From Amoebidium appalachense (lineage: Eukaryota > Ichthyosporea), in NCBI GenBank assembly GCA_963693365.1, contig CAVNZM010000006.1, positions 4,340,001 through 4,404,000 of the forward strand: a stretch of DNA of 64,000 nt. Direction: 5' to 3'. Position 1 is the first letter of the stretch; the number at the start of each line of letters is the position of its first letter. Under the pieces are notes generated by a model. The model saw only the letters and a list, made by a program, of their open reading frames with translations, ran no database searches and had not been told where the DNA came from. Of this stretch, positions 25,860-42,738 are shown piece after piece. The translations under genes were made by a program, and so were the position numbers.

Positions 25860-25966
25860 CAAAGCTAGCGCGAAGTAGTGAATATTCAACGAAGCTAGCG
25901 CACACGGTAATAGCGCTCATGACCCTACTCTCAAACAACACAGGTGCAAGCGCACGCATATCCCCC

Positions 25967-25997
<31 letters not shown>

Positions 25998-26124
25998 ACA
26001 CACACCCACACAAAGCGCCCGGTGATAGCGCTCATGCCTCTTCTCTCACACAACACATGTGGAAGCGCCCGGTGATAGCGCTCTTGCGCCTACACTCAAA
26101 CATAACAGGTGCAAGCACACGCAT

Positions 26125-26157
<33 letters not shown>

Positions 26158-26590
26158 ACCCCCCCCCTCCCCCCACACACGCACAAACACAAAGCGCCCG
26201 GTAATAGCGCTCATGCCCCTTCTCTCAAACAACACATGTGGAAGCGCCCGGTGATAGCGCTCACAACCCTGCTCTCAAACAACACATGTGGAAGCGCCCG
26301 GTGATAGCGCTCATGACCCTACTCTCAAACAACACATGTGCAAGCGCACGCATTGGACCCCCCCCCCCCCCCCCCCCCCCTCCCCCCCACACACACACAC
26401 ACACACACACATGCACACGGTGGCTGCGTATCACTGTGCGCTTGCACCTGTGTTGTTTGAGAGTAGGGTCATGAGCGCTATCACCGTGCGCTTGCACCTG
26501 TGTTGTTGGAGAGTAGGGTCATGAGCGCTATCACCGTGCGCTTGCACCTGTGTTGTTGGCGAGTAGGGTCAATGACATGATCGCTATCAC
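25860..26590. repeat. 54-bp minisatellite in inverted halves with C(n)/CA(n) tracts
   Basis: Units of about 54 bp (GATAGCGCTCATGACCCTACTCTCAAACAACAC...GTGCAAGCGC) occur about six times in plus orientation up to 26350 and three times in inverse orientation from 26430 to 26575. They are interrupted by poly(C) and (CA)n. The two halves form a large imperfect inverted repeat around a 26360-26415 C/CA core. No ORF supported. Confidence 0.7.
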
Positions 26591-26689
26591 CATACCCTTG
26601 CTCATGAGCGCCCCCCCCCCCCCCCCCCAAACCCTCCTCCCATCTACCCGCACAACCCCAACCCCACATTATATCGTGCACCGGGTAAC

Positions 26690-27082
26690 ATGGACGCTGG
26701 CGCACCCCTTCCCCCACCCAGCCCATTCGCACCCCCTCCCCCGATCCGCACAAGCCCGCGCAGCACCCCCGGGCCCTCACCCATCCTATTGGCCATCCTG
26801 GCCGGCCTGATCCTCTACGTGCTCTGGGACACGTTCAGCCCACGTGTGCGGCGGCGCCTGGCAGTGCTCAAGTGCCAGCGCGCGTGCCCAATGTGTGCCA
26901 GCTGCGGCAGCTGCGTTCCCCGCCGCAAGTGTGCGCACTGCCCCCGCTGCCACGTGTGCGGTGCCAGCCCCGCCCGGTGCGCACAGTGCCCCGCATGCAC
27001 GCGCTGCCCGCCCGAGCAGAAGTGCCCGGCGTGCCCCACGTGTGCGCATGCGCCTGCGGTGGTGATCAAGGAGCGCACTTGA
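26690..27082 (+). CDS. Single-TM protein with Cys-rich (CxxC) tail
   Basis: 130 aa from ATG 26690. A Pro-rich N-terminus (about 30 residues) is followed by one TM helix (ILLAILAGLILYVLW) and a basic, Cys-dense tail: CPMCASCGSC, CAHCPRCHVCG, CAQCPACTRCP, CPACPTC. The repeated CxxC pairs predict zinc binding or a disulfide network. It resembles virion membrane proteins in layout only. It is separated by 36 bp from the next ORF. Intact, GC-rich like the virus-like block. Confidence 0.6.
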   Translation: MDAGAPLPPPSPFAPPPPIRTSPRSTPGPSPILLAILAGLILYVLWDTFSPRVRRRLAVLKCQRACPMCASCGSCVPRRKCAHCPRCHVCGASPARCAQCPACTRCPPEQKCPACPTCAHAPAVVIKERT

Positions 27083-27118
27083 AGGGTTGGGGGGGCAGAG
27101 ATTTTTGTGGCATAGAGT

Positions 27119-27385
27119 ATGGCGTACCGATGGGAGTACAAGCTGAAGGAGGAGCCCGGCAAGGCACCCGTGGTGCAGGCAACTATTGTGCCGACCGAGG
27201 CCACCACCCGGCGGACGCAGATGGAGCAACGAGCATACGCACAAGAGCTTGCGGAAAAGGGCTATATAGATCTGCCCGATGAGTTGGCGGAGAAGTGTGG
27301 ATTCAAGAAGTGGGTGCCGAAGAATCAACGACAGACAGCAATTGTACTGCAGAAGATGATGGAGCCTGAGGATGCCAAAGGATGA
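27119..27385 (+). CDS. Small charged protein (88 aa)
   Basis: ATG 27119. Hydrophilic with a beta-hairpin-like start (YRWEYKLKEEPGKAPVVQAT) and a helical tail (LPDELAEKCGFKKWVPKNQR). No recognised domain. It is the last gene of the virus-like block: beyond it the sequence becomes microsatellite-rich and the next gene has introns. Confidence 0.5.
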   Translation: MAYRWEYKLKEEPGKAPVVQATIVPTEATTRRTQMEQRAYAQELAEKGYIDLPDELAEKCGFKKWVPKNQRQTAIVLQKMMEPEDAKG

Positions 27386-27469
27386 ATGGACTCACATCAC
27401 AAACACGGAAAATGTAAATGACGAGAGAATCTGTTGGGATGTTTAATTTTGATGAGCTGGAGTCTATCT

Positions 27470-27727
<258 letters not shown>

Positions 27728-27959
27728 CAATGTACGTGCCAGTGTGCTTGTACACAGATTGAAAAGGAGACTTGGGGTATATTAAATGGAGTCTCTCCCG
27801 CTACCACGGGCAAATACATTCAATAATCATTACGGAAACTTGGTACTGTTACCGGGCAAATACAATATACATGAAAATTTGGATAAGATTGAAGCAGATC
27901 ACATTCGAATAAACATTACAGAAAACTTGGTATGAAAACTTTGTACCACGTCTTTCCTC

Positions 27960-28300
27960 CACCACACCCATCACAAACCCTTACTAGTAAGATGTGAATG
28001 TGGGGCCTACCCGCCGCCACCACCACAACTACGTTTCCCCCACTGCACCCACCACAAACCCTAAGTAAGATGTGAATGTGGGGCCTACCCGCCGCCACCA
28101 CCACAACTACGTTTCCCCCACTGCACCCACCACAAACCCTAAGTAAGATGTGAATGTGGGGCCTACCCGCCGCCACCACCACAACTACGTTTCCCCCACT
28201 GCACCCACCACAAACCCTAAGTAAGATGTGAATGTGGGGCCTACCCGCCGCCACCACCACAACTACGTTTCCCCCACCGCACCCACCACAAACCATGTGT
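27960..28300. repeat. 78-bp tandem repeat, about four copies
   Basis: Units containing CTAAGTAAGATGTGAATGTG and CCGCCGCCACCACCACAAC repeat with period 78 bp immediately downstream of the JmjC gene's stop codon. Confidence 0.85.
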
Positions 28301-28303
28301 GGT

Positions 28304-34827
<6,524 letters not shown>

Positions 34828-34829
34828 GT

Positions 34830-34834
<5 letters not shown>

Positions 34835-34894
<60 letters not shown>

Positions 34895-35213
34895 GTGTGT
34901 GTGAACTACCAGCGCTGGTGCCAGAGCTCGTGTGTGTGGCGCTATGTTATGTTCCCGTGTCTAGTCTGCAATTTGTATGTTTAAAATGGGGTGTGTGTGT
35001 GTGTGTGTGTGTGTGAACTACCAGCGCTGGTGCCAGAGCTCGTGTGTGTGGCGCTATGTTATGTTCCCGTGTCTAGTCTGCAATGTGTATGTTTAAAATG
35101 GGGTGTGTGTGTGTGTGTGTGTGTGTGTGAACTACCAGCGCTGGTGCCAGAGCTCGTGTGTGTGGCGCTATGTTATGTTCCCGTGTCTAGTCTGCAATTT
35201 GTATGTTTAAAAT

Positions 35214-35246
<33 letters not shown>

Positions 35247-35445
35247 CTACCAGCGCTGGTGCCAGAGCTCGTGTGTGTGGCGCTATGTTATGTTCCCGTG
35301 TCTAGTCTGCAATTTGTATGTTTAAAATGGGTGTGTGTGTGTGTGTGTGTGTGTGTGAACTACCAGCGCTGGTGCCAGAGCTCGTGTGTGTGGCGCTATG
35401 TTATGTTCCCGTGTCTAGTCTGCAATGTGTATGTTTAAAATGGGT
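34835..35445. repeat. ~115-bp tandem repeat with TG tracts (5 units)
   Basis: Five units of GAACTACCAGCGCTGGTGCC ... GTGTCTAGTCTGCAATTTGT ... TTTAAAATGGG followed by (TG)n. It starts 8 bp upstream of the JmjC ATG, so a CA microsatellite forms the immediate 5' leader of that gene. Confidence 0.85.
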
Positions 35446-36600
35446 CGGGAAAACGTGAAGGAATTAGACCTGTCTGTATTGACTGAAAAGGGGCAGCTGA
35501 AAGCGTGATTTGCACAGATTAGCAGGTCTGTGTTCTCGTTAGTTTTTTTTTTTTTTGTTTGTTATGACTCTGTCCTGTCACAACGAATGTTACACGAACT
35601 GATCAGTGTGGCGCACTTCAACTAAATCACGTCATTGAAATGATGGCTGGCCAATCAATCGTTATCTAGTTTGGCCAATGGAATGTGTGCTTGGCGCGTG
35701 TACGTGATACTATTGGCAACTTAAAATCGTTTCACCGACCCGTGGTTCATCCGAAACCCTTCCGCGAAGCGAAAATTGTGGGCTGATTAATATTATAACT
35801 TAGCTGCAATAAATATAAGATACCCCAAGATGATTTATTTATACACTTTTCTATACAAAAATATGCTTGGAAATTTGTGTGGAAAGCGTTTTGTCAAACC
35901 AATCCCCCAGTGCCCGATCGCGTTGATCCAACCTCTATCCACCAATCACCGAATTAATCGTGTGCACCCCCAAGATGATTTATTTATACACTTTTCTATA
36001 CAAAAATATGCTTAGAAATTTGTGTGGAAAGCGTTTTGTCAAACCAATCTCCGAGAAGCCTTGAGGGTTCATCGTATTAAATGGCTAATCATGGCCGACA
36101 CACGTTTGCCAAAAATACCAGTGCCCGATCGCGTTGATCCAAACCTCTATCCACCAATCACCGAATTAATCGTGTGCACATCACACATAAACGTGATAAC
36201 TGACTTATCAGTCACTTTATATTAATAGTAGTACCGACCCTCGCTCACCAGGACCCTTTCGTGAAGCAAGTAATTTTGTTATATACCCCAATATAAAATT
36301 TCCAAACAAAACAAAATAAATTTATACACTTTTAATACAAACATTTGCCTGAAACTGCGTTTTGAAAGCGTTATATTAATCCGGTCCGTTAAGAGTCATG
36401 GCGCGCTTGGCCAATCAGATTGTGCCATACAGACATTCGCGCTCTCACGTGGATCCAATACTTATACACCAATCAGAAGTGTTCGGAAAAAAGGGTCCCG
36501 CGCTGGATACAAATGGCTTGGTGTGTGTGTGTGTGTGTTTCATTTTGCATTGTGTAAGAGGCACTTTTTTTTTTGTTCACACTGCTTTACTTCGTGTAAA
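35446..36600. other. AT-rich spacer with duplicated segments and CCAAT boxes
   Basis: No supported gene. An ~80-bp segment (AAGATGATTTATTTATACAC ... GCGTTTTGTCAAACCAATC) occurs at 35827-35906 and 35972-36050. A ~60-bp segment (GTGCCCGATCGCGTTGATCC ... ATTAATCGTGTGCAC) occurs at 35909-35967 and 36120-36179. CCAAT(C/G) boxes are frequent (35650, 35675, 36410, 36470). The rest looks like ordinary intergenic DNA. Confidence 0.5.
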
Positions 36601-36965
36601 TAATCAGTGACGAGTTTTTTTAATTCACGGTGTGTTTGCGCATCATAGAATTTTGCTTTATTTTGCACTGTGTAAAAGGGACGTTTTTTTTTTTTGGGTC
36701 ACACTGCTTTGCTTCGTAAAAATAAGAGGGACGTTTTTTTTTTTTTTTTGGTTCACACTGCTTTGCACGGGTTTTTTTTCAGTTCACGGTGTGTTTGCGC
36801 ATCATAGAATTTTGCTTTATTTTGCATTGTGTAAAAGGGACGTTTTTTTGGGTCACACTGCTTTGCTTCATAAAAATAAGAGGGACGTTTTTTTTTTTTG
36901 GTTCACACTGCTTTGCACGGGTTTTTTTTAGTTCACGGTGTGTTTGCGCATGATAGAATTTTGCT
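36600..36965. repeat. Tandem repeat upstream of the PADP-repeat gene
   Basis: Two to three units of TTCACGGTGTGTTTGCGCATCATAGAATTTTGCTTT plus poly(T) and GGTCACACTGCTTTGC, period about 150-170 bp, ending 27 bp before ATG 36992. Could be a repeated promoter or leader. Confidence 0.65.
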
Positions 36966-36991
36966 TCACTTTGCTTCTTGTGACAATAATC

Positions 36992-38378
36992 ATGAATCCT
37001 TTCAATATTCCCACCGACCCCCCCGCCGACCCCACCGACCCCAACACCGACCCCGCCGACCCCGCCGACCCCAACAAACCCCCCGCCGACCCCAACACCG
37101 ACCCCGCCGACCCCGCCGACCCCGCCGACCCCGCCGACCCCGCCGACCCCAACAAACCCCCCCGCCGACCCCAACACCGACCCTACCAACAAACCCCCCG
37201 CCGACCCCAACACCGACCCTACCAACAAACCCCCCGCCGACCCCAACAAACCCCCCGCCGACCCCGCCAACCCCAACAATCCACCCACCATCGACCTAAA
37301 GTTTATGGAACAACTATATGCATTGGCATCGCTTCACGTCGCCAATCCCACTGTCACCCCCAACACCACCATTGCCGAGTTACAAAAGCAACTCGATTCG
37401 AAGGAGAAAGAGCTGCAGGCGGCAAGACAAGATATCCAAGTTATGAAGGAAAAGGTATTGGAGGTGCAAGCGACGGCAGAAAGAGACGCACAGATTGCTT
37501 CTGCCCGAAACATCGTGTCGTCCGAAAGGGTGCGGGATCTCGAAGACCAGGTAGTTGAGAAAGTGGCCGGAAATTTGGCATTGCAGGCCATGTTGGAAAC
37601 ACAGAAGGCCGAAAATGGAAAGCTGAAGACGGAGATGGCTGAAATGAGGGAATCTTATCGCAAATCAATTGATGAGACCACCAATCTTCTTCGGGGGTTT
37701 GAACGCACCCATAGCATTCTCCCGCCCCCCCCCCACAAACCGCAACATTCTCGAGTCTTCCTCGGCCATGCAACCCCTCCCCGGTAGTGCCGCACCCCCC
37801 CCCCCAACCTTCTTGGGTCTTCGGTTATGCAACCCCTCCCCGGTAGTGCCGCACCCCCCCCCAACCTTCTTGGGTCTTCGGTTATGCAACCCCTCCCTGG
37901 TAGTGTCGCACCCGCCAGGGGTAGTCGGCCCCTCATCGGTATGGCCACATACAGCACGAATATGCAATCCTCCCCCGCCATGTCCACTCCCCCTTCTGCC
38001 AATTCGATGCATATGAATCCTATCTTCGATATGTACTTGGGTTCCACGATGATCGACTCGTCACCCACAGGACCAGGGTCGCACTATCCGTACACATCCA
38101 AGAGGGGGGGGTCGGATCTTACTGGTGCACACAAACGGTCACGTTCCGGGGAGATGGATTTCGAGGCTCGAACGAATAGTATGCTCACAGTCATGGTCCA
38201 CGAGAAGACGGGTGATGCGAATAGAGGAAAAGAGAGTGGTCGGGCTGTGAGGAAAGACAAACGGGAACGAAAACCACCCCCCAAACCGGCCCCAATCAAG
38301 GGACGGTCCAAAACGAAGCAGGTCTATGGTCGGGTCAGTGATGAAGGAGATTCTGAAGAAGAAGAAAACGATAAGTGA
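36992..38378 (+). CDS. P-A-D-P repeat / coiled-coil protein with poly(C) frame breaks
   Basis: ATG 36992 opens about 55 codons of Pro-Ala-Asp-Pro-(Asn) repeats. At a C run of seven (37157-37163; other units have six) the frame is lost; the repeat then continues in the frame that leads into a coiled coil (LQKQLDSKEKELQAARQDIQ ... VRDLEDQVVEKVAGN, about 37300-37700). Three near-identical 55-60-bp units containing ATGCAACCCCTCCCCGGTAG (37768-37920) follow, each with a C run and another apparent shift. The C-terminal part (38000-38378) is basic, with an acidic end (DEGDSEEEEND). No family recognised. It may be one cellular or virus-derived gene with unreliable C-run lengths. Confidence 0.48.
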
Positions 38379-38669
38379 GTTGTGGTTGAGAGTGTGATTT
38401 TTTGATTCAAGTTGTTGTGTATGTAGGGCATCACGTCATGGTTATATTATAGTCACATGAGTGCTTGCTGTGGTATTTTAATGTTTTATTGTTTGGTATA
38501 TGGTCTTAGACCCCATATATGTGTACAAGTTTTAGCTTTTCTGTTAACGTGACTGGATATTGGTACAAATCTTGGGTTTTCTGTTTACAACCAGTTGGAT
38601 GTTCGTTTTACAAAGGTGTTTTTTTACAAAAAGAAGTCCGGTATCCGAAGTGTGTTTCAAGTGCAAGCA

Positions 38670-39315
38670 AGTCCCGTGCACACACAACCCTCCCCCCTCT
38701 CCCCTGTCATGCATGCCCCTGCAAAAGAGACCCGTGCACACACGTTCACTTTCCCTCCCTCCCCCCCCCCCCCCCCTCTCCCCTGTCATGCATGCCCCTG
38801 CAAAAGAGACCCGTGCACACACGTTCACTTTCCCTCCCTATCTTTGCACACACACACAACCCCCCCCCCCCCCCCCCCCCTCCCTCTTCCTCTCCCTCTT
38901 TCCTGTCATGCATGCCCCTGCAAAAGAGACCCGTGCACACACGTTCACTTTCCCTCCCTATCTTTGCACACACACACAACCCCCCCCCCCCCTCCCTCTT
39001 CCTCTCCCTCTTTCCTGTCATGCATGCCCCTGCAAAAGAGACCCGTGCACACACGTTCACTTTCCCTCCCTATCTTTGCACACACACACAACCCCCCCCC
39101 CCTCCCTCTTCCTCTCCCTCTTTCCTGTCATGTATGCCCCTGCAAAAGAGACCCGTGCACACACGTTCACTTTCCCTCCCTATCTTTGCACACACACACA
39201 ACCCCCCCCCCCCCCCCCCTCCCTCTTCCTCTCCCTCTTTCCTGTCATGTATGCCCCTGCAAAAGAGACCCGTGCACACACGTTCACTTTCCCTCCCTAT
39301 CTTTGCACACACACA
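38670..39315. repeat. ~115-bp tandem repeat with CA/poly(C), about six units
   Basis: Units of TGTCATGCATGCCCCTGCAA, AAGAGACCCGTGCACACACG, TTCACTTTCCCTCCCTATCT, then (CA)n, poly(C) and CTCTTCC. Frame shadows give long false ORFs. 38379-38670 holds no supported gene. Confidence 0.85.
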
Positions 39316-39399
39316 ATGGCTGGCGCTGTGTGTGTGTCGTGGAGTTGTCTTCACTTTTGCTGGCTGGCGCTGTGTGTGTCGTGGAGTTGTCTTCTTTCT

Positions 39400-39540
39400 C
39401 TCTAGCATTCGGTTCGGACTTCATTAAATTGTACCAGTGTATATTTGTAACGACACTGCATATAGATATCACATAAAAATGCCTGTGGTGACCGTGCTGT
39501 CGAACATGTACGTGTACCTCACAAAACTTTCAGTATCCGT
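39400..39540 (-). pseudogene. Partial copy of the 39996 two-TM gene
   Basis: GCATTCGGTTCGGACTTCAT through CAAAACTTTCAGTATCCG repeats 40155-40292 with few changes (minus-strand reading ISICSVVTNIHWYNLMKSEP). It lacks the 3' part and is flanked by GTGTGTCGTGGAGTTGTCTTC repeats, so it is a truncated duplicate. Confidence 0.6.
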
Positions 39541-39583
39541 GGAGTTGTCTTCTCTTTTGCTGGCTGGCGCTGTGTGTTGTGGA

Positions 39584-40040
39584 GTTGATTTCATTAAAAA
39601 TCCGAGTGCCTCAGAGTGGTGTCGTACTCCGCAATATACAGCGCTGGCGCTGTGTCCAGAGTAAATGTGTTTTTATTGTGTCCGGCCACTTTATAGTATG
39701 CAGCGCTTGTGCTGTGTATTGATTTCATTAAAAATCCGAGTGCCTCAGAGTGGTGTCGTACTCCGCAATATACAGCGCTGGCGCTGTGTCCAGAGTAAAT
39801 GTGTTTTTATTGTGTCCGGCCACTTTATAGTATGCAGCGCTTGTGCTGTGTATTGATTTCATTAAAAATCCGAGTGCCTCAGAGTGGTGTCGTACTCCGC
39901 AATATACAGCGCTGGCGCTGTGTCCAGAGTAAATGTGTTTTTATTGTGTCCGGCCACTTTATAGTATGCAGCGCTTGTGCTGTGTATTGATTTCATTAAA
40001 AATCCGAGTGCCTCAGAGTGGTGTCGTACTCCGCAGCACC
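39584..40040. repeat. 134-bp tandem repeat (3.4 units)
   Basis: Starts at 39584, 39718, 39852 and 39986 with TGATTTCATTAAAAATCCGA. Each unit carries the 3' coding end of the 39996 gene's last codons plus a GCGCTGGCGCTGTGT motif. The last unit is the real gene end. Confidence 0.85.
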
Positions 40041-40259
40041 CGTCTTCTTATTGAAATAGTATATGACTGCATACATCAATGGTGTAACCAATAAACATGT
40101 GAGGACAATAGCAGCGCTGACGTACACCAGATACATTTTGTTCACTTTCTCTCCAGCATTCGGTTCGGACTTCATTAAATTGTACCAGTGTATATTTGCA
40201 ATGACACTGCATATAGATATCACATAAAGAATGCCTGTGGTGACCGTGCTGTCGAACAT
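39996..40259 (-). CDS. Two-TM membrane protein
   Basis: From ATG 40259 (the frame is open upstream to 40340 without another ATG, so an upstream exon is possible). Two hydrophobic segments: TGILYVISICSVIANIHW and YVSAAIVLTCLLVTPLMYAV, separated by a charged loop (NLMKSEPNAGEKVNKM). The last codons lie in the 134-bp tandem array. No family recognised. Confidence 0.45.
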   Translation of the reverse strand: MFDSTVTTGILYVISICSVIANIHWYNLMKSEPNAGEKVNKMYLVYVSAAIVLTCLLVTPLMYAVIYYFNKKTGAAEYDTTLRHSDF

Positions 40260-40563
40260 GTACGTGTACCTCACAAAACTTTCAGTATCCGACGTGTTAC
40301 ACCCCAAAAGTGACCTTCTGAGATCTTGCCTGTGGTACAAACTCTTGATGCCGTGTTGCTCTTGTGTTTTACCAAGTACCCCTCTCTCCAGATGCCGAAT
40401 TTAGATTGGAATTCGTGAATACACCCATGTGATTGGTCAGTGGTTTGGCACCAAGAGATAAATTGATATGCCATCAACCAGTCAACAAAAAGTACTCGCT
40501 TTTACTTTTTGTCTCACTTCACCCCAATCCAAGAACAGTGCACACCAAAACAAAACACTAGAA

Positions 40564-41046
40564 ATGGGAGACGCACTTTTGTGCCCCGATTCGGTTGACC
40601 CCGAACGATGCCCTGCATTTGCACCCTCAAAAAAAGCCCAGTGCAAAAACAAAAAGGAAACATGCCCATACCACAAGGACGGCTTCAAGCCCTGGGTATG
40701 CTTTGCCCCTGCCACCGGTGTCCTCCTCTACAGCGACAACACCATCAACATCCTCCACACCCACAAGGCCGGGGACTATGGTCATGCAAACCTCCTGTTG
40801 GACGACCTCGTGGCCGCCTTTACAGTCGCAGAAATGCAGCGCCCTCGCACCGAGCGCACCGGGGTACCCGCGCTGACTGTGTCCACTCCGGATCCACCCA
40901 TGGGTGCACCACAGCCACCGGTTGCAGCTGCAGCGGTGGGTGTGGGCAGGGAAAATGGGTACTGCCAGGGCAAAACCAAGGCTGGCAATCCCTGCAAAAA
41001 CAGGGTGAAATCTACGACCCATTGCCATAAGCACAAGCCCAAATAA
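40564..41046 (+). CDS. DUF5763-like zinc-knuckle protein
   Basis: 160 aa; ATG 40564 is preferred over the open 40468 frame because of its purine-rich context and the position of the first motif. The C-terminus CQGKTKAGNPCKNRVK..THCHKH is the C-x-x-x-T-K-x-G-x-P-C...C-x-x-H motif of DUF5763-type knuckles, common in large DNA viruses. An N-terminal variant CPAFAPSKKAQCKNKKETCP with YHK suggests a second knuckle. The middle is Pro/Ala-rich. A role in nucleic-acid binding is likely. The stop lies inside AATAAA (41042-41047), as in the 9421, 12795 and 25448 genes. Confidence 0.62.
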   Translation: MGDALLCPDSVDPERCPAFAPSKKAQCKNKKETCPYHKDGFKPWVCFAPATGVLLYSDNTINILHTHKAGDYGHANLLLDDLVAAFTVAEMQRPRTERTGVPALTVSTPDPPMGAPQPPVAAAAVGVGRENGYCQGKTKAGNPCKNRVKSTTHCHKHKPK

Positions 41047-41059
41047 AAAAACCACCCAC

Positions 41060-41460
41060 ACACCCACACGTGCCAACATACACTATCCTCCCCGTGAGTG
41101 GCATGCCAGTCTCCCCAGCCCCCCTGCTCCCCTGCCCCCCTGCCCCCCTGCCCCCCTGCCCCCCTGCTCCCCTGCCACATGCACACCCACACACTGGGTG
41201 GCCCCCCTGCCCCCCTGCCTGCCGGAACCAGGCCCCCCAGTGGTGGCATTCCAACACGTGCATGCTAGAAGATCGTGCTACATGAACAAATGGTCTTAAC
41301 TCAGCCATACATGGGGGATAGATAGTATCACACAACCATGGTTCCCCCACTCTCCCCAGCCTCCTGTGCACGTGTGCCTCCCCTGCTCCTGTGCCCCCCC
41401 TGCTGCCGGAACCACGGCCCCCAGTGGTGGCATTCCAACACGTGCATACCATGGTTCCCC
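41060..41460. repeat. Degenerate copies of the HNH-flanking repeat with CCCCTG runs
   Basis: Two partial copies (about 41062-41275 and 41335-41460) share AACATACACTAT, GTGAGTGGC..GCCAGTCTC, GCCGGAACCA(G)GGCCCCC and AGTGGTGGCATTCCAACACG with the repeats at 41462 and 42455. One has a CCCCTGCC microsatellite. Confidence 0.6.
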
Positions 41461-41461
41461 C

Positions 41462-41610
41462 ACCCCCCCAGCCTGCTGCACAGGCAACATACACTATGCA
41501 TACATAATATTTATCCACGCTGTGAGTGGCTCGCCAGTCTCGCCTGCTCCTCTGCCTCCTCTGCCTCCTCTGCCTCCCGTCCTGCCGGAACCAGGCCCCC
41601 CAGTGTAGTG
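41462..41610. repeat. Direct repeat, left copy, flanking the HNH gene
   Basis: CAGCCTGCTGCACAGGCAAC, ATACACTATGCATACATAAT, ATTTATCCACGCTGTGAGTG ... CTGCCGGAACCAGGCCCC. Nearly identical to 42455-42595, apart from one extra CTCCTCTGC unit. Confidence 0.78.
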
Positions 41611-41623
41611 GCTTCTGCCTTTA

Positions 41624-42475
41624 TTACGCAAACAGCCGCATGATGCTACCAGCCGGGACACCCAGTTTGCCCTGGGCAGTGACGTCAGCCACAAATGTGG
41701 GCGATACGATTGGCTCCACCTTCGGCTCTGGAATGTGTGGTGCCATCAGCACTTCAAAGTCCTGCACCATGCCTGGGTCTGTCCAGCCACGTGCCTGTGT
41801 GCAGTAGACACGCCAGTGGGCTCTGGCCACGTGCACGGCCTCCACGTAGTCTGCATACACCCCCACCCTGTGGTACTGGCCCTTCTTCTGCACCATAGGC
41901 AGCCGCACCTCGAAGAGTCCACCGGCACGTGTGTTTACAAAGCGGCATGGCTGCCCTGCAACTCCTTTCTTAAGCTTATTATAAGCTGTTGGCTGAAGGC
42001 AGAGATTGGTCCGCCGGTTGTCGGAAGCCACTTGGTTGCGGTGATCTATCTGTGTGCCCGGGCCCATGGTGATAAGGCCCTGGAAATAGCACACCAGCTG
42101 GTGCGCTTGTGGTGCCTCGGCCACGTGCATGTTCCAGCCCGGCAGGAACAATCGCAGGTAGCCATACTTCTCGCACACCCACCCCACACGTGCTGCCCAC
42201 GCCATGTCCTCCTCGGAGAAACGCCAATCACATCCGCCCATGCTTATCGTATCCACCCCCACCTGGGTGATCTCATTGGCTTCACTCCACGTGTCTATCA
42301 CAGGCTCGTCGTTCTTATCGTACCAGAACAGTCCATACCCTTGGCCATTGTCATTCTCCTCATACCATTGTACTAGTTGCTTTGGTTCGTATATGCCTAA
42401 AGCCACCAGAAACTTACACCACTGTGGCGCCTCATGCACATTCTCATTGTTAATAACCTGCTGCACAGGCAACAT
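41624..42475 (-). CDS. HNH homing-type endonuclease with AP2-like domain
   Basis: 283 aa from ATG 42475, which lies inside the right-hand direct repeat; a downstream start is possible. Residues about 150-185 carry the HNH core (TQIDHRNQVASDNRRTNLCL and AYNKLKKG), and residues about 190-240 the AP2/ERF-type DNA-binding sheet (GLFEVRLPMVQKKGQYHRVG, VEAVHVARAHW). HNH-AP2 proteins are mobile endonucleases in phages, plastids and large DNA viruses. Flanking by ~140-bp direct repeats fits a mobile unit. Intact frame suggests recent activity. Confidence 0.75.
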   Translation of the reverse strand: MLPVQQVINNENVHEAPQWCKFLVALGIYEPKQLVQWYEENDNGQGYGLFWYDKNDEPVIDTWSEANEITQVGVDTISMGGCDWRFSEEDMAWAARVGWVCEKYGYLRLFLPGWNMHVAEAPQAHQLVCYFQGLITMGPGTQIDHRNQVASDNRRTNLCLQPTAYNKLKKGVAGQPCRFVNTRAGGLFEVRLPMVQKKGQYHRVGVYADYVEAVHVARAHWRVYCTQARGWTDPGMVQDFEVLMAPHIPEPKVEPIVSPTFVADVTAQGKLGVPAGSIMRLFA

Positions 42476-42595
42476 ACACTATGCATACATAATATTTATC
42501 CACGCTGTGGGTGGCTCGCCAGTCTCGCCTGCTCCTCTGCCTCCTCTGCCTCCCGTCCTGCCGGAACCAGGCCCCAGTGGTGGCAGTGAGTGTCT
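42455..42595. repeat. Direct repeat, right copy, flanking the HNH gene
   Basis: See 41462-41610; the copy here contains the ATG of the HNH ORF. Confidence 0.78.
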
Positions 42596-42619
42596 TACAT
42601 GCTAGTGATTTGCTATTAT

Positions 42620-42738
42620 ATGGCCACATGGCCAGATGGCCAGATCATTTTGACTCCCCGTTTTATCCCGTTTTATCCCGTTTTATCCACCTCTTTTCAC
42701 ACACTGAATTTGATCTGGCCATCTGGCCATCTGGGTAT
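42620..42738. repeat. Short inverted repeat around CCCGTTTTAT x3
   Basis: GGCCAGATGGCCAGATCA (about 42627-42646) pairs with TGATCTGGCCATCTGGCC (about 42710-42728). The loop holds three tandem CCCGTTTTAT units. A potential hairpin of about 18 bp stem. Confidence 0.65.

Noticed and set aside
1-27385. Prophage or bacterial island
   Set aside because: TATA boxes, AATAAA signals, a myristoylation signal, KilA/BRO families and absence of Shine-Dalgarno patterns fit a eukaryotic virus; neighbouring genes have spliceosomal introns.
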